Assembly (NCBI GenBank): GCA_017460805.1
Contig: JAFUAF010000047.1
Span: forward strand, 1-64,000
Direction: 5' to 3'
Origin: Bacillota bacterium
GTDB taxonomy: Bacteria; Bacillota; Clostridia; Lachnospirales; CAG-274
Length of the DNA: 64,000 nt
Within the stretch, counting starts at the first letter, position 1. Each line of letters begins with the position of its first letter. Shown piece by piece: positions 25,595 through 35,394 of this stretch. The position numbers and the translations under genes are program-made. The notes under the pieces were generated by a model that searched no databases, was not told the origin of the DNA, and saw only the letters and a list, made by a program, of their open reading frames with translations.

Positions 25595-26632
25595 TTATTT
25601 GCCGAAAAAAACAACACGGTTTTTTCCGTTGTTTTTTCCGTAATAGAGTTTTTCATCCGCGCGGGATATCCACTCCATGCTTGACGAGCAGTCGCCGTAG
25701 TATGCTGCCCCTATAGTAACTGTTATTTTTATTGTTTTTCCTTCAAAAACAAAATTTTCGTCGGATATTGTACTGCGCAGCTTTTCAAGGATGTCCGTGT
25801 CACATTCGGGCGTTGAAGAAAGGATAATAAATTCCTCACCGCCCCACCGACAAATTATGCAGTCCTTGCAGACCTGTTTTGAAAGGTTGCCTATACTGTT
25901 TAAAATATAGTCGCCGCAGTTATGTCCGTATGTATCGTTCACTTTTTTGAAATCATCAATATCAAGCAGCGCAAGCCAGCATTTTTCGGAGATTCCGTCC
26001 TGCATACGATCCAATGAAGAAAGCAGATAGTGGCGGTTATAAAGCCCCGTAAGATTATCTATCATCGCCATTTTTTCAAGCTTTTCTTCCGATTTTATGG
26101 CAACATTATGGAAAAGCCACGCATAGATCGTAACTATGCTGAATGATGCAAGTGAATTGAAGATAACAAGTATATTCACCGCGCTTTTCGGAATGTCGTA
26201 TATCGGTTCGTTATGACCCGCATAAATATAAACGGCCGCATAACAGAAAATATGTATCGCTATCATCAGCACCAAAGGAAGTTCTTTTTTAAGTATCCTT
26301 TTATGCAGATACCCGTTGTAACTGATACAAACCAACATCCCCAGCGCATACAGCTGAAACGCAGGGGCTGTGCCCGTACAGACAACACCCGTTATCATAA
26401 AGCCCAGAATGACCGTATAAATAATGCCCGTTGACAGCAGATAATGTTTTTTAAGTATAAGAAAAATATTTGTTGAATTGATAACAAGCTTGACATAGAT
26501 AACATACCTTATTATCGGCATATCGTATATAATGCCCATTGCCAGAAAAAACACATCCGTAAACAGCAGAAAAACGCCGAAAAACAACGTCAGATTTCCG
26601 ATAATGGCAGTATTTTTGTTTACTTCGTTCAT
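25595..26632 (-). CDS. Membrane-bound GGDEF diguanylate cyclase
   Basis: 345 residues. About six membrane helices occupy 1-180, then a GGDEF domain at about 185-345 with DNLTGLYNRHYL, the D(L/I)DDFKKVND metal-site loop and the active-site motif RWGGEEFIIL. It should make cyclic di-GMP. No RxxD inhibitory site is evident. GGAGG lies 7 nt before the ATG. It stands in its own unit between the pectin genes; a role in surface attachment or enzyme secretion is plausible only by context. Confidence 0.92.
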   Translation of the reverse strand: MNEVNKNTAIIGNLTLFFGVFLLFTDVFFLAMGIIYDMPIIRYVIYVKLVINSTNIFLILKKHYLLSTGIIYTVILGFMITGVVCTGTAPAFQLYALGMLVCISYNGYLHKRILKKELPLVLMIAIHIFCYAAVYIYAGHNEPIYDIPKSAVNILVIFNSLASFSIVTIYAWLFHNVAIKSEEKLEKMAMIDNLTGLYNRHYLLSSLDRMQDGISEKCWLALLDIDDFKKVNDTYGHNCGDYILNSIGNLSKQVCKDCIICRWGGEEFIILSSTPECDTDILEKLRSTISDENFVFEGKTIKITVTIGAAYYGDCSSSMEWISRADEKLYYGKNNGKNRVVFFGK

Positions 26633-26694
26633 ATGCGCACCTCCAAACCCACGGCAAAAAGAGCCGTTTCTAAACCGCGTTCCCTTTTATAAAA

Positions 26695-26723
26695 ATCATA
26701 TCACAAGATACGCTTCGGTTCAA
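26695..26723 (-). promoter_or_regulatory. Promoter of the GGDEF gene
   Basis: Minus-strand TTGAAC (26718-26723), 17-bp spacer, TATGAT (26695-26700). Confidence 0.6.
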
Positions 26724-26730
26724 CCGTTAC

Positions 26731-27861
26731 TTATTCCTCGCTGAAATCGGTGTCCATTGCGGCCTGTATCTCATAATCGGGGTACATTGCCTGTATTTTT
26801 GCAACGGCGTTATTGAAAGTTTCGCGGCGGTTCTGTGCATCAAAGCTGATAATTATATCAAAACGCATAGTCTTGTTATCACGGTTTACATAAAAACCGT
26901 GCATTTGCAGGATATTCGGGTCGGAAGTAAGTTCCGCCCTTATTTTTTCGCACATTTCCGCCGCTTCCTTATCCTGTGTATTAAGCGAATACACGCCTAT
27001 CGCTGTCAGTATGACACCATGCTTTTCCATAACGGCAAGGGTTATCCTGCGGATAAGTTCATCCAATTCGATCGCACTTTTAGTGTCGGGCACTTCGATA
27101 TGCACCGAGCCGTTAAATCTGCCCGGGCCGTAGTTATTGAGCACAAGATCGTATGCACCCGAAACTTCGGGAAAACTTACCACCGTTTCTTTTATCTCCC
27201 TTGCAAGTTCGGCATCAGCGCGCCTGCCCAGTATATCCGAAAGTGTCTCGCCTATCATTTCAAAGCCCGATTTTATGATAAAAACCGAGATAACGGCACC
27301 GAGCCACGCTTCAAGCGAAACTTTTGTAAAAATAAAGATAAAAGCCGCGACTAACGTGGATGCCGAGATTATCGCATCCATGGAAGCATCCTCGCCCGAA
27401 TTTACAAGCGAGTCGGAATTTACCCTCTCCCCCACCGTCTTTACATATTTGCCGAGCGCTATTTTCACAACAACACCGACCGCGATTATTATAATAGAAA
27501 CAACGGAATAATCGGGAGTTTCGGGTGTTATTATTTTTTTGACGGACTCGATAAACGAGGTCACGCCCGCATACATTATAATGAGAGAAATAACAAGGGC
27601 GCTCATATATTCCGTCCTGCCGTAGCCGAAAGGATGCTCCCTGTCGGGTTCTTTTGCGGCAAGGCGCGTGCCGACAATGGTTATCACGGACGAAGCCGCA
27701 TCGGACAGATTGTTCACCGCATCCATTACAACGGCTATGGAGTGTGACAAAACACCGACCGCCGCCTTGAACGCCGCAAGAAAAACATTTGCCAATATAC
27801 CTATTATACTTGTGCGGATTATCGTTTTTTCACGCTCGCCCGCAGAATTCACTTTCGTCAT
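26731..27861 (-). CDS. Cation diffusion facilitator (CDF) metal exporter
   Basis: 376 residues with six membrane helices and a cytoplasmic C-terminal domain. Seen: the helix 2 site DAVNNLSDAASS, the CDF signature HPFGYGR, and the helix 5 site NSGEDASMDAI. It exports Zn, Mn or Fe by proton antiport. The C-terminal extension of about 90 residues is longer than in short CDFs. It follows the thioesterase gene by 12 bp. Confidence 0.92.
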   Translation of the reverse strand: MTKVNSAGEREKTIIRTSIIGILANVFLAAFKAAVGVLSHSIAVVMDAVNNLSDAASSVITIVGTRLAAKEPDREHPFGYGRTEYMSALVISLIIMYAGVTSFIESVKKIITPETPDYSVVSIIIIAVGVVVKIALGKYVKTVGERVNSDSLVNSGEDASMDAIISASTLVAAFIFIFTKVSLEAWLGAVISVFIIKSGFEMIGETLSDILGRRADAELAREIKETVVSFPEVSGAYDLVLNNYGPGRFNGSVHIEVPDTKSAIELDELIRRITLAVMEKHGVILTAIGVYSLNTQDKEAAEMCEKIRAELTSDPNILQMHGFYVNRDNKTMRFDIIISFDAQNRRETFNNAVAKIQAMYPDYEIQAAMDTDFSEE

Positions 27862-27873
27862 AAGCTCAGCCCC

Positions 27874-28581
27874 TTAAAATTTAAACTCTATAAGCGCATT
27901 TACACCCGATTCGCCGTATATTTTTATAAAACGGCTGCCGTCTTCCGCCGTCATTGCCACTTTTACGCCGTCGCCGTATTTTATCTCCTTTTTATAGAAA
28001 ATAAATACTTGGTCGGGTTCTTTTTCTTCATTTAATATCTCGTAAGCCATATCAAGATAATTTATATTGTGGACATGGCCGTTTATATCTATATCCGCCT
28101 TTCTGACCGCAAAATCAATCTCGCCGTCATAGGACGGACGCTCCTTCATCTTTTCAAATTCCTCGATGCCGAGAACATTTTTGTCGGGCTCGGCATTGTA
28201 TTTTGCAATAAGTTCGTCGGTTATGCGCATAGGCCGCAGCGCCTTTATGTCAACGACCATCCATTTGCTTGAAGCAATGACCTTTTTAACGCCGTTTGCA
28301 TAAATCTCAAAATCCCTGTAACAATAGAATTTTGTGCTGTTTCTTGCCCATGTATGCACTTCCAGTTTTTCGCCGTACTTGGGGCGGTCAAGCACTATCA
28401 TCTTCCACTCCAGAAGCACCCAGGTAAAACCCGTATCTATAATATCGTATAAGCCGTTTTTCACACTGTCCGCATGAAGCCCCGCTATGTTTTCCAAAAT
28501 TGTGAGCAGCGCCTTGTTTTTGACACGCTTTTCGTTGTTTATGTCGGACAGCCCCGACTCGTATGTATGCTTAACTATCAT
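27874..28581 (-). CDS. Acyl-ACP thioesterase (fatA/B-like, bacterial)
   Basis: 235 residues from ATG 28581 with AAGGAGG upstream; a longer frame adds 20 unsupported residues. Two hot-dog domains are present: the first has the helix LLTILENIAGLHADS and TWVLLEWKMIV, the second has RKADIDINGHVHNINYLDMAYE with the Asp-Asn-His active-site pattern of this family. It releases free fatty acids from acyl-ACP in the cytosol. Confidence 0.88.
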   Translation of the reverse strand: MIVKHTYESGLSDINNEKRVKNKALLTILENIAGLHADSVKNGLYDIIDTGFTWVLLEWKMIVLDRPKYGEKLEVHTWARNSTKFYCYRDFEIYANGVKKVIASSKWMVVDIKALRPMRITDELIAKYNAEPDKNVLGIEEFEKMKERPSYDGEIDFAVRKADIDINGHVHNINYLDMAYEILNEEKEPDQVFIFYKKEIKYGDGVKVAMTAEDGSRFIKIYGESGVNALIEFKF

Positions 28582-28640
28582 TATTTTCGCCTCCTTTTTT
28601 ATTTTAACATACAATAATGGTATTTTCCATATTTTTTGCA

Positions 28641-28676
28641 AAAAAAATCAGCGGAGAGCATTTCTGCCCTCCGCCG
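28641..28676 (-). terminator. Terminator of the PL9 lyase gene (28.7 kb)
   Basis: The 12-bp stem CAGCGGAGAGCA/TGCCCTCCGCCG (mismatched twice) is followed by a T run on the minus strand. Confidence 0.78.
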
Positions 28677-28707
28677 ATAAGGAATGATTTGTGCTGTATG
28701 AAATATA

Positions 28708-31203
28708 TCAGCTAAGACCCTTGATAGCGCTGTCGAAGTTTGTGCCGTCGGGGATCTTATTAGACTTAACTGTGCTCTCGATAGTATTTCTTACCGAGTA
28801 GAAGCTGTTTGTAGCAGTTGAAGTATTGCTTGGTTTTTTAAGAGTCTGGCTCTGCTTGGACTGGTCGCTCTTCTTAGCGCCCCAACTCCAGTTGTTTGAC
28901 CATGCGGCAAATGTGTAAGGAAGCTGATAGTTAATGTTGTTGTTGAAAGATACGCAGTTTGTGATATAACCTGTGCAGCCCTCGCTGTTGTTGTTATCAA
29001 AACCTTTTGACTTGTGGTCAAATGCTGCGCAGTAGTCAGCTGTTCTCTTAACGCTTGTGCTCTTTTCGGTTGTCTTGGAACCGAACTTGAAGCCGTTGCC
29101 GTTCATCTCGCCCTCTGCCTTGGAAACCCATGTAGAAGCGCTTGTGCCGTTGATCTTACCCTTGGAAAGATCTACCTTACCGCTCTTGTAGTTGCTCTCG
29201 AAGCTTGAATCGGAAGCGCAGAGATACTGGATAGTCCACATATTCTTATCAAGAGAGTTGCCTCTGCTGAGGTCGTACTTACCTGTGAATACATCGGGGT
29301 TACCGTTGTTCCAGCAAGCGGAGTGCTTGTAAGTTACAGTTGCGGACTTGTCGCCCTCTTTATCATAGGAATCCCAGCCGTCATCACTGTTGTCCCATGC
29401 GAAGCAGTATTCAAATACTGTGTTGGAAGCGCCCAGCTTAGGAGCGAAACCGTCTGCATTTGCGCCGTAAGTAGGAACGTCACAGTTTCTGTATGCGTAG
29501 CAGTACTTTAAGCTGTTGCTGTCTGCATTATCGGAAAGCTGGATACCCGAGTCGTTGTTGTAGCGTGCGATAATGTGGTCAAGGCTGTTCTTTGCGCCCG
29601 AAACCCAAATACCGTTGTCGCCTGCGTTTTCTATAATAAGGTTCTTCATGTACTGGTTAGAACCGCTGATAGTGAAACCTCTTGCAGTTGAGCCCTTATC
29701 ACGCGCATTCTTGAAGTTGATGCGGGGATATGTGCCGTCCGACTGCTTAACACCAACGATACCGCCCGATTTTGAACCCGAAAGCTTTAATGTAGAAGTT
29801 GAGCTTACGTTTACAACAGGTGTGTTGATATAGATAGTACCGCCGCTGCTGTTTACTGTCTTGATAGCGTTTGTAAGTGCAGATTCGCTGTCGCTTGTGA
29901 TAGTTGCAACGCCGCCTGCTATTGTAGTTCCGCTTGAAGAGCTGCTGCTCGAAGATGAAGAGCTGCTGCTTGAGCTTGAGCTGCTTGAACTTGAAGAACT
30001 GCTGCTTGAGCTTGAGCTGCTTGAACTTGAAGAGCTGCTGCTTGAAGAAGAACTGCTGCTTGAACCACCCGGAAGAGAACCTGTTGTATCAAGCTGTACC
30101 TTGTATACATTGATGCCGCTGCCTGCGGAGTAGATGTAAACAGTACCCGAGTATTCAACAGTAACGCTGCCGACTGCCGCAGAAGAACCGCAGCTGATAG
30201 TGCCGAGCACTTTTCCGCTTGAATCTGCAACATTAAGTGTTCTTGTATCGGAGCCCGATGAACGAGCAGTTACTTTAATAGTAGACTTGCCGCTGATAGG
30301 CATTGCGATAGCTCTGTAGCTTGTAGAACCTGCGCCGCCGAGTGCAAGTGTATAGTTGTATGTTGTGCCGCTTACTGTAACGCTCTCGGACTTAACATTC
30401 ATAGTCTTTGAGGAGTTTGCAACAAGCTGAAGACCGTTGATAGTCTTGTTTGAAGAGATCGTACCAAGGCTCTTGAAATCGGAGTCGCCCATGTTCCAGC
30501 TCTTTGACTGTGCAGTTGCACTTGTGCTGCTGCTTGAAGATGAGCTGCTGCTTGAGCTTGAAGATGAAGAGCTGCTTGAAGAAGAGCTGCTGCTCGAACT
30601 TGAAGAGCTGCTTGAACTTGAAGAGCTGCTTGATGAGCTGCTGCTTGAAGAAGAGCCGCTTGTATCTACCTGGATCTTATAAATATTGATACCGCTGTCG
30701 CCGGAGTAAATAAATACTGTACCTGTATAGTTGATAGTTGCGGTAAGAAGACTTGCGGAAGAACCTGCTGTTACGGTTGCAAGCTTGTTGCCCTTTACGT
30801 CCGCGATAACGATAGGTCTTGAAGAAGAACCCGAAGATTTAGCGGTGATCTTTACCGTAGCCGAACCGCTGTTTTCAAAAGAAACCGATCTGTAGCTTGC
30901 TGCACCCGAACCGCCGAGGGCAAGTGTGTACTTATATGTGTTGCCGTCAACTGTAGCAGTTTCGGATTTGATCTGCATTGTCTTGCTGTCGGTAGCGTGG
31001 AATCTTAAACCGTCAACAGTGAATGCCTTTGAGATAGTACCAAGGCTCTTGAAGTTTGTGTCGCCGAAGTTCCAGCTTGTGCTTGCGGCCTCTGCCACAA
31101 CAGCAGTAGGAAGATAAGAAACATTGTTTACAGTTGCGATACCGCTCGCTGCGATCATCATTACGCTGAGTGCCAGTGAAAGCGGTCTTTGGAATCTTTT
31201 CAT
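28708..31203 (-). CDS. Secreted PL9-family pectate lyase with duplicated beta modules
   Basis: 831 residues. Signal peptide about 1-39. Two copies of the same unassigned module found in the PL1 lyase lie at about 42-182 and 232-375 (each begins SWNxxD and ends INxYKxQxDTxGS), separated by long poly-Ser linkers, followed by a beta-helix at about 428-831. PL9 motifs: TYGANADGFAPKLG, DNSDDGWDSYDK (Ca-binding Asp cluster) and NGNGFKFGSK (likely base Lys). It probably cuts polygalacturonate in an endo or exo fashion with Ca. There is no dockerin. AAGGAGG precedes the ATG. Two LacI-type palindromes lie 240-400 bp upstream. Confidence 0.9.
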   Translation of the reverse strand: MKRFQRPLSLALSVMMIAASGIATVNNVSYLPTAVVAEAASTSWNFGDTNFKSLGTISKAFTVDGLRFHATDSKTMQIKSETATVDGNTYKYTLALGGSGAASYRSVSFENSGSATVKITAKSSGSSSRPIVIADVKGNKLATVTAGSSASLLTATINYTGTVFIYSGDSGINIYKIQVDTSGSSSSSSSSSSSSSSSSSSSSSSSSSSSSSSSSSSSSSSSSSSSTSATAQSKSWNMGDSDFKSLGTISSNKTINGLQLVANSSKTMNVKSESVTVSGTTYNYTLALGGAGSTSYRAIAMPISGKSTIKVTARSSGSDTRTLNVADSSGKVLGTISCGSSAAVGSVTVEYSGTVYIYSAGSGINVYKVQLDTTGSLPGGSSSSSSSSSSSSSSSSSSSSSSSSSSSSSSSSSSSSSSSSSSSSGTTIAGGVATITSDSESALTNAIKTVNSSGGTIYINTPVVNVSSTSTLKLSGSKSGGIVGVKQSDGTYPRINFKNARDKGSTARGFTISGSNQYMKNLIIENAGDNGIWVSGAKNSLDHIIARYNNDSGIQLSDNADSNSLKYCYAYRNCDVPTYGANADGFAPKLGASNTVFEYCFAWDNSDDGWDSYDKEGDKSATVTYKHSACWNNGNPDVFTGKYDLSRGNSLDKNMWTIQYLCASDSSFESNYKSGKVDLSKGKINGTSASTWVSKAEGEMNGNGFKFGSKTTEKSTSVKRTADYCAAFDHKSKGFDNNNSEGCTGYITNCVSFNNNINYQLPYTFAAWSNNWSWGAKKSDQSKQSQTLKKPSNTSTATNSFYSVRNTIESTVKSNKIPDGTNFDSAIKGLS

Positions 31204-31440
31204 TTTAATTTGCCTCCTTGAAAAATTTTATAATTCCGTTTTTACCCTCGTTCCTCTGTTTTGTGCATTAAAAACATTACAACCAAGTTACCACAAAAAA
31301 GCTTTTTTGTAAATCTGCTAAAATAAATAAAACACGCCGCAAGTTTTTGTGCAATTTATCCATGACCTTGTGTCACATGTAACTTTTTCACAAAAAAATT
31401 ATTTTTCTAAAATTCGCATTTTTGAATTTTTGGCTTAAAT

Positions 31441-31448
31441 AAGCGCTT
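31441..31448. promoter_or_regulatory. LacI-type operator core (copy nearer the PL9 gene)
   Basis: AAGCGCTT, matching the AANCGNTT core of LacI/CcpA sites, inside the 534-bp PL9 upstream region (31204-31737). That region otherwise is AT-rich and has no gene. Confidence 0.4.
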
Positions 31449-31597
31449 TTTAAATCCCATCTGTTTTCCTATCAAAACGGCTTGTCCGTGAAAATTGCAT
31501 AATAATTCAATTTTTAAACTAAATTTTAAAATTGTAAACAATTTTTGACTTTGTTTAGCTTTTTAACAATATTCGCATAGTTTCGTAACAATATTGC

Positions 31598-31609
31598 TAA
31601 AGCGCTTTA
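31598..31609. promoter_or_regulatory. LacI-type palindrome (distal copy)
   Basis: TAAAGCGCTTTA, a perfect 12-bp palindrome with the same AAGCGCTT core as the copy at 31441. It lies 54 bp beyond the CE8 terminator. Confidence 0.45.
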
Positions 31610-31662
31610 ACGATCGCCCCTTTCGTCAAATTCAACAATAAAAATTCTGATAAAAATCCCCC

Positions 31663-31692
31663 AAAAAAACGGAAGCCCCGAAGGGCTTCCGT
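31663..31692 (-). terminator. Terminator of the CE8 methylesterase gene
   Basis: The perfect stem CGGAAGCCC/GGGCTTCCG with a CGAA loop is followed by seven T on the minus strand. Confidence 0.88.
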
Positions 31693-31737
31693 AGGTGTGG
31701 TGTATTTTATAAATATTGGTTGACTTGCTGCTATATT

Positions 31738-34700
31738 TTACTTTGCAGTAAGTGAATTGATAGTATCTGTAAGTTTGATAGCATCGACAATGTTTACTTC
31801 GCCGTTCTTGTCATAATCAGCCTGGTCTTCATCATACTCGCCCGTATATTCAATAGTGGAGACTGTTTTGATGATAGCCTTTACATCCTCGCTGTCAATA
31901 ACGCCGTCCTTGTTTACATCGCCGAAGAATTTATAACTGTCGGGAATCCAGCTATTTAATACATCCTTAACCACTACATCCGTAGTATAGGACTTAACCA
32001 GTTCCTCGCTCGGCTCTTCAGCTGCGATCGCAAGTACCGAGTTGTCCTTCTTTGTGCGGCTTGTTGTTGCAAAAGCTTCGCCTTTGTTTGTATTCTCGTA
32101 TTCATAGAATACAGCGCTGTCAAGGTCGCCCGCATTCATTTCGCCCCAGCCGTTAAGGTCGATAAGACCGTTGGTCTCTGTAGCATAGAATGTTACGTTT
32201 GAATTTGCGCCCCATGTTCTGCCGTATTTACCCATTACAGTCTTTTCTGTATCATCGGATGTTACAGTACAATTTCTGAAGATGTAAGGATAGCTCTTCG
32301 GAGCACAAACATAACCGATCTTTTCATTATTCTTGTCCGAATATGTCTTCCAGCGAAGCTCACAGTTATCAAATACCATAGCGCCGCCGCCGCAGATATA
32401 GTCTACGTTACCGCCGATAACACAATCCTTGAAGTATGCAACGTAATTTCTTTCGCCGTTCATACCAAGTGTATCCTGTGAAGAAAGTATCTTACAGTTT
32501 GTTATCTCTATATAGTTTGCATTTGTATAAAGTGCATTTGAACGCTCTTTATACTCATATTTCTGAACATCCGTATCCTTTGTTCTGAGAGCATTCAGCT
32601 GTTCTGCGCCGTCTGCGATCTCCTTATCGGTAACTTCGTAGTTGAATGTATTTCTGAATACTGCGTTGTTAGCCTTGAAGTAGTCGCCTGTTACAATAAC
32701 AACGCCGCCCCAGAGGGAACCGCTGCCGTTTGTCTTGGAATATCTGTCTCTGAAAAGAGTTTCGCTGTAGTAACCGTTTGCATCTACAGAATAGTACTTG
32801 CCCGTCTGGCCGTAGTACCAGTTGATCTCGTGCTTGTCTGCACCGCCGTCAATGGTGATGTAAGGAACATCAACAAGAACCTGCTCCTGAATATCGGCAG
32901 TAAGGTTGATAGTTACACGGCCCTCTTCGCCTGCGGGTCTTGTCATGCTCTTAACAGCGGCAATAGCTTCTTTCATAGTTGCATAGTCGCCCGGAACATT
33001 GATGCTGCTTGTAAATTCAACATTTTCCGCAATAGGTGTTATGCTTATTTCCTTAACATAGGATGTACCGTTGATCGTTACCGTAATTGTTTCCGCACCC
33101 GGTGCATAGTAAGTAGCTTCGGCTGTCGAACCGTTGCTCTCCGTCTTGGCGGAAACGGTCTCGCCCTTGCCTGTAACGGTAAAATCGCCCTGATAGCTTA
33201 CCATAACTTTTACAGCCGCAGCAGAAGGCACATCAATGCTGATAGTTGCGCCTGCGCCTGCCGAAGGTCCATGTCCGCCCGTATGTTTGCTGAAACCGCT
33301 GAGTGTTACATACTTGTCGGCAGCATCAACAAGAGCATTCATGTCATTCGGACCGTAGGATGCACCCGTAAAGCCAAGAGGCTCAACATAAACATCATTT
33401 ACATTCTTGGACTCGTCTGTCGAAACAGAAACACGGTCCTTTGTTTCATAACCTGCCGCCGATACAACGCTTGTATTGTATTCGCCCGGTTTAAGTGTTA
33501 CTTTATAGCCGCCCTCGGGATCAATATCCGTTGTTGTAAATACAACATTGCTGTCTGCCATGCTTGTAAAGTTAAGAGCTGTTATTGCACTGAGGTCAAA
33601 ATCTGCATCATCACTTGTTATTTTACCCGTAAGTACCGTATCGGGAACTTCTTCGATCGTGATGCTGACATTCTCCTCTGTTGCCTTGAAAGTAGCGGAG
33701 CCGTTTACAAGAGCTTTCTTTGCAGCGTCATTTGACTTTAATTCGTATGTATGACCCTTAGCAAGTTTAGCGGTCGTATTGCTGCCCGTAAGAACAGCGG
33801 CTTCCACACCCGTCATCGTATCAACAAGCGATATTTTTGTGTTTCCTATCTCAATGCCCGAATAACTTGCATTTACGGTGATAGGCTCGTTTACAAGGTA
33901 TTCAAGACCAGCAAATCCGAGGTCATCGGAGCCGTTCGGTGCAAACAGATAATAATGACCCGCCTTTACCTCAACAGTATAAGACTCGGGGCCGTTTTCA
34001 GTCTGTACATAGCTGACAAATTTGCCCTTTTCGTCAAATTCGTGTACTCTGAAAGCTTTTCCCGAATTACAGTATACATACATAGTTGCAACACCGTCGG
34101 CAGCAGGTTGGAACAAGAACGCACTGCCTTTGCCCTGTTCCGGAATGGCATCAAAAGTATTGCCATATCTTGCGCCCGCTCTGTATGCATTTACGGTTTT
34201 GCCCGCTCTTTGGATATTCTGATAGTTGGTGTTTGTCGGTGTAAATTTATTTGCACCCTGGCCGATAAGAGTTATTTTGCTGTCACCGATACCGTCAAGC
34301 TTCACTTCGCCGGGATCGATCGTCATGATACCATCGACATCACTTGCAATGGAATCGAGCCAAAATTCAAAGCTTACAGCCTCGCCGACGGGAGCGTTTG
34401 CATTTTCGGCAACAAGCTGATGAACATAACCGCTGCCGTTGTAAACTATTTTAAGTGTAGTCGCATCGCCCGTGTAGTCAAACGAAACCGAACCGTCATC
34501 ACCGCTGTCGGTAGACGGAGCGCCGTATGCCGTGCCCGAATATACGGCATTGCCTTTTGCATCGGTAACTGTAAGCGTTGCATCCTTGGAATTGCCGTAG
34601 ATACAGTTATAAAGTGTTATCTTTGCATTGCCCGCAACAACAACATTGAATACTGTGCCGTTGCCCACCTGGATACCGTGTGAAGCACCGTTGTATTTTA

Positions 34701-35331
34701 CATCACCCTCAACGGTAAATATACCGTCGGCATAAGAATCCTGAAGTCCCTTACGGAAATCAGCTGTATAGGTCTTGCCCGCCTCTGCGACAACAGCCAC
34801 GGCAGACTCGTTTTTGGCAACGATCTGATGAACATAACCGCTGCCGCTGTAAACCATGGTAAGCGTGGTCGCATCACCCGTATAGTCAAACGATACGGAA
34901 CCGTCGTCTGTGCTGTCCGATGACGGTGCGCCGTAGGCCGTACCCGAATATACGGAATTGCCGTTTGCATCCGTAACTGTAAGTGTTGCATCTGCGGAAT
35001 TGCCGTATTTGCAGTTGTAAAGAGTTATTTTTGCATTGCCCGCTACAGCAACGGTAAATACCGTGCCGTCGCCTACCTGGATACCATGCTGCCCGCCGTT
35101 GTAAGTTACGGTGTTTGTCGAAACGGTAATTATACCGTCCGCATAAGAACCGTCTTCATTAAGTCCCGTGCGGAAATCCGCTGTGTAAGACTTGCCCGCC
35201 TCCGGTACAGCAGTTTCTTCCGCTGCAAGCACCGTTGTTCCAAACAGCACCATATTCGGTACTGTTACGCTTGTCATGGTCATAACTGCGACCATGGCAC
35301 CGCTGATTAACATTTTCAATGATTTTTTCAA
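31738..35331 (-). CDS. Secreted CE8 pectin methylesterase with C-terminal dockerin
   Basis: 1197 residues. The start is TTG with GGAGG 7 nt upstream. Signal peptide about 1-37. Two near-identical beta modules (about 46-172 and 184-310), a third beta module (about 316-480), Ig-like segments to about 770, the CE8 beta-helix at about 775-1100, and a type I-like dockerin at 1137-1195. CE8 catalytic motifs: SSQDTLG (Gln952, Asp953), GNVDYICGGG (Asp977) and YGRTWG (Arg1038, Trp1040). The dockerin has two Ca loops: GDVNKDGVIDSEDV and ADYDKNGEVNIVDA. It demethylates pectin for the lyases. The dockerin suggests attachment to a cohesin, possibly that of the SLH protein at 0.9-4.1 kb. Confidence 0.92.
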   Translation of the reverse strand: MKKSLKMLISGAMVAVMTMTSVTVPNMVLFGTTVLAAEETAVPEAGKSYTADFRTGLNEDGSYADGIITVSTNTVTYNGGQHGIQVGDGTVFTVAVAGNAKITLYNCKYGNSADATLTVTDANGNSVYSGTAYGAPSSDSTDDGSVSFDYTGDATTLTMVYSGSGYVHQIVAKNESAVAVVAEAGKTYTADFRKGLQDSYADGIFTVEGDVKYNGASHGIQVGNGTVFNVVVAGNAKITLYNCIYGNSKDATLTVTDAKGNAVYSGTAYGAPSTDSGDDGSVSFDYTGDATTLKIVYNGSGYVHQLVAENANAPVGEAVSFEFWLDSIASDVDGIMTIDPGEVKLDGIGDSKITLIGQGANKFTPTNTNYQNIQRAGKTVNAYRAGARYGNTFDAIPEQGKGSAFLFQPAADGVATMYVYCNSGKAFRVHEFDEKGKFVSYVQTENGPESYTVEVKAGHYYLFAPNGSDDLGFAGLEYLVNEPITVNASYSGIEIGNTKISLVDTMTGVEAAVLTGSNTTAKLAKGHTYELKSNDAAKKALVNGSATFKATEENVSITIEEVPDTVLTGKITSDDADFDLSAITALNFTSMADSNVVFTTTDIDPEGGYKVTLKPGEYNTSVVSAAGYETKDRVSVSTDESKNVNDVYVEPLGFTGASYGPNDMNALVDAADKYVTLSGFSKHTGGHGPSAGAGATISIDVPSAAAVKVMVSYQGDFTVTGKGETVSAKTESNGSTAEATYYAPGAETITVTINGTSYVKEISITPIAENVEFTSSINVPGDYATMKEAIAAVKSMTRPAGEEGRVTINLTADIQEQVLVDVPYITIDGGADKHEINWYYGQTGKYYSVDANGYYSETLFRDRYSKTNGSGSLWGGVVIVTGDYFKANNAVFRNTFNYEVTDKEIADGAEQLNALRTKDTDVQKYEYKERSNALYTNANYIEITNCKILSSQDTLGMNGERNYVAYFKDCVIGGNVDYICGGGAMVFDNCELRWKTYSDKNNEKIGYVCAPKSYPYIFRNCTVTSDDTEKTVMGKYGRTWGANSNVTFYATETNGLIDLNGWGEMNAGDLDSAVFYEYENTNKGEAFATTSRTKKDNSVLAIAAEEPSEELVKSYTTDVVVKDVLNSWIPDSYKFFGDVNKDGVIDSEDVKAIIKTVSTIEYTGEYDEDQADYDKNGEVNIVDAIKLTDTINSLTAK

Positions 35332-35394
35332 TGTTAAGCCTCCTTTTTTCTCCTGTTAAAAATTTATAAATTACCCATAATATCCTTGTAATAT

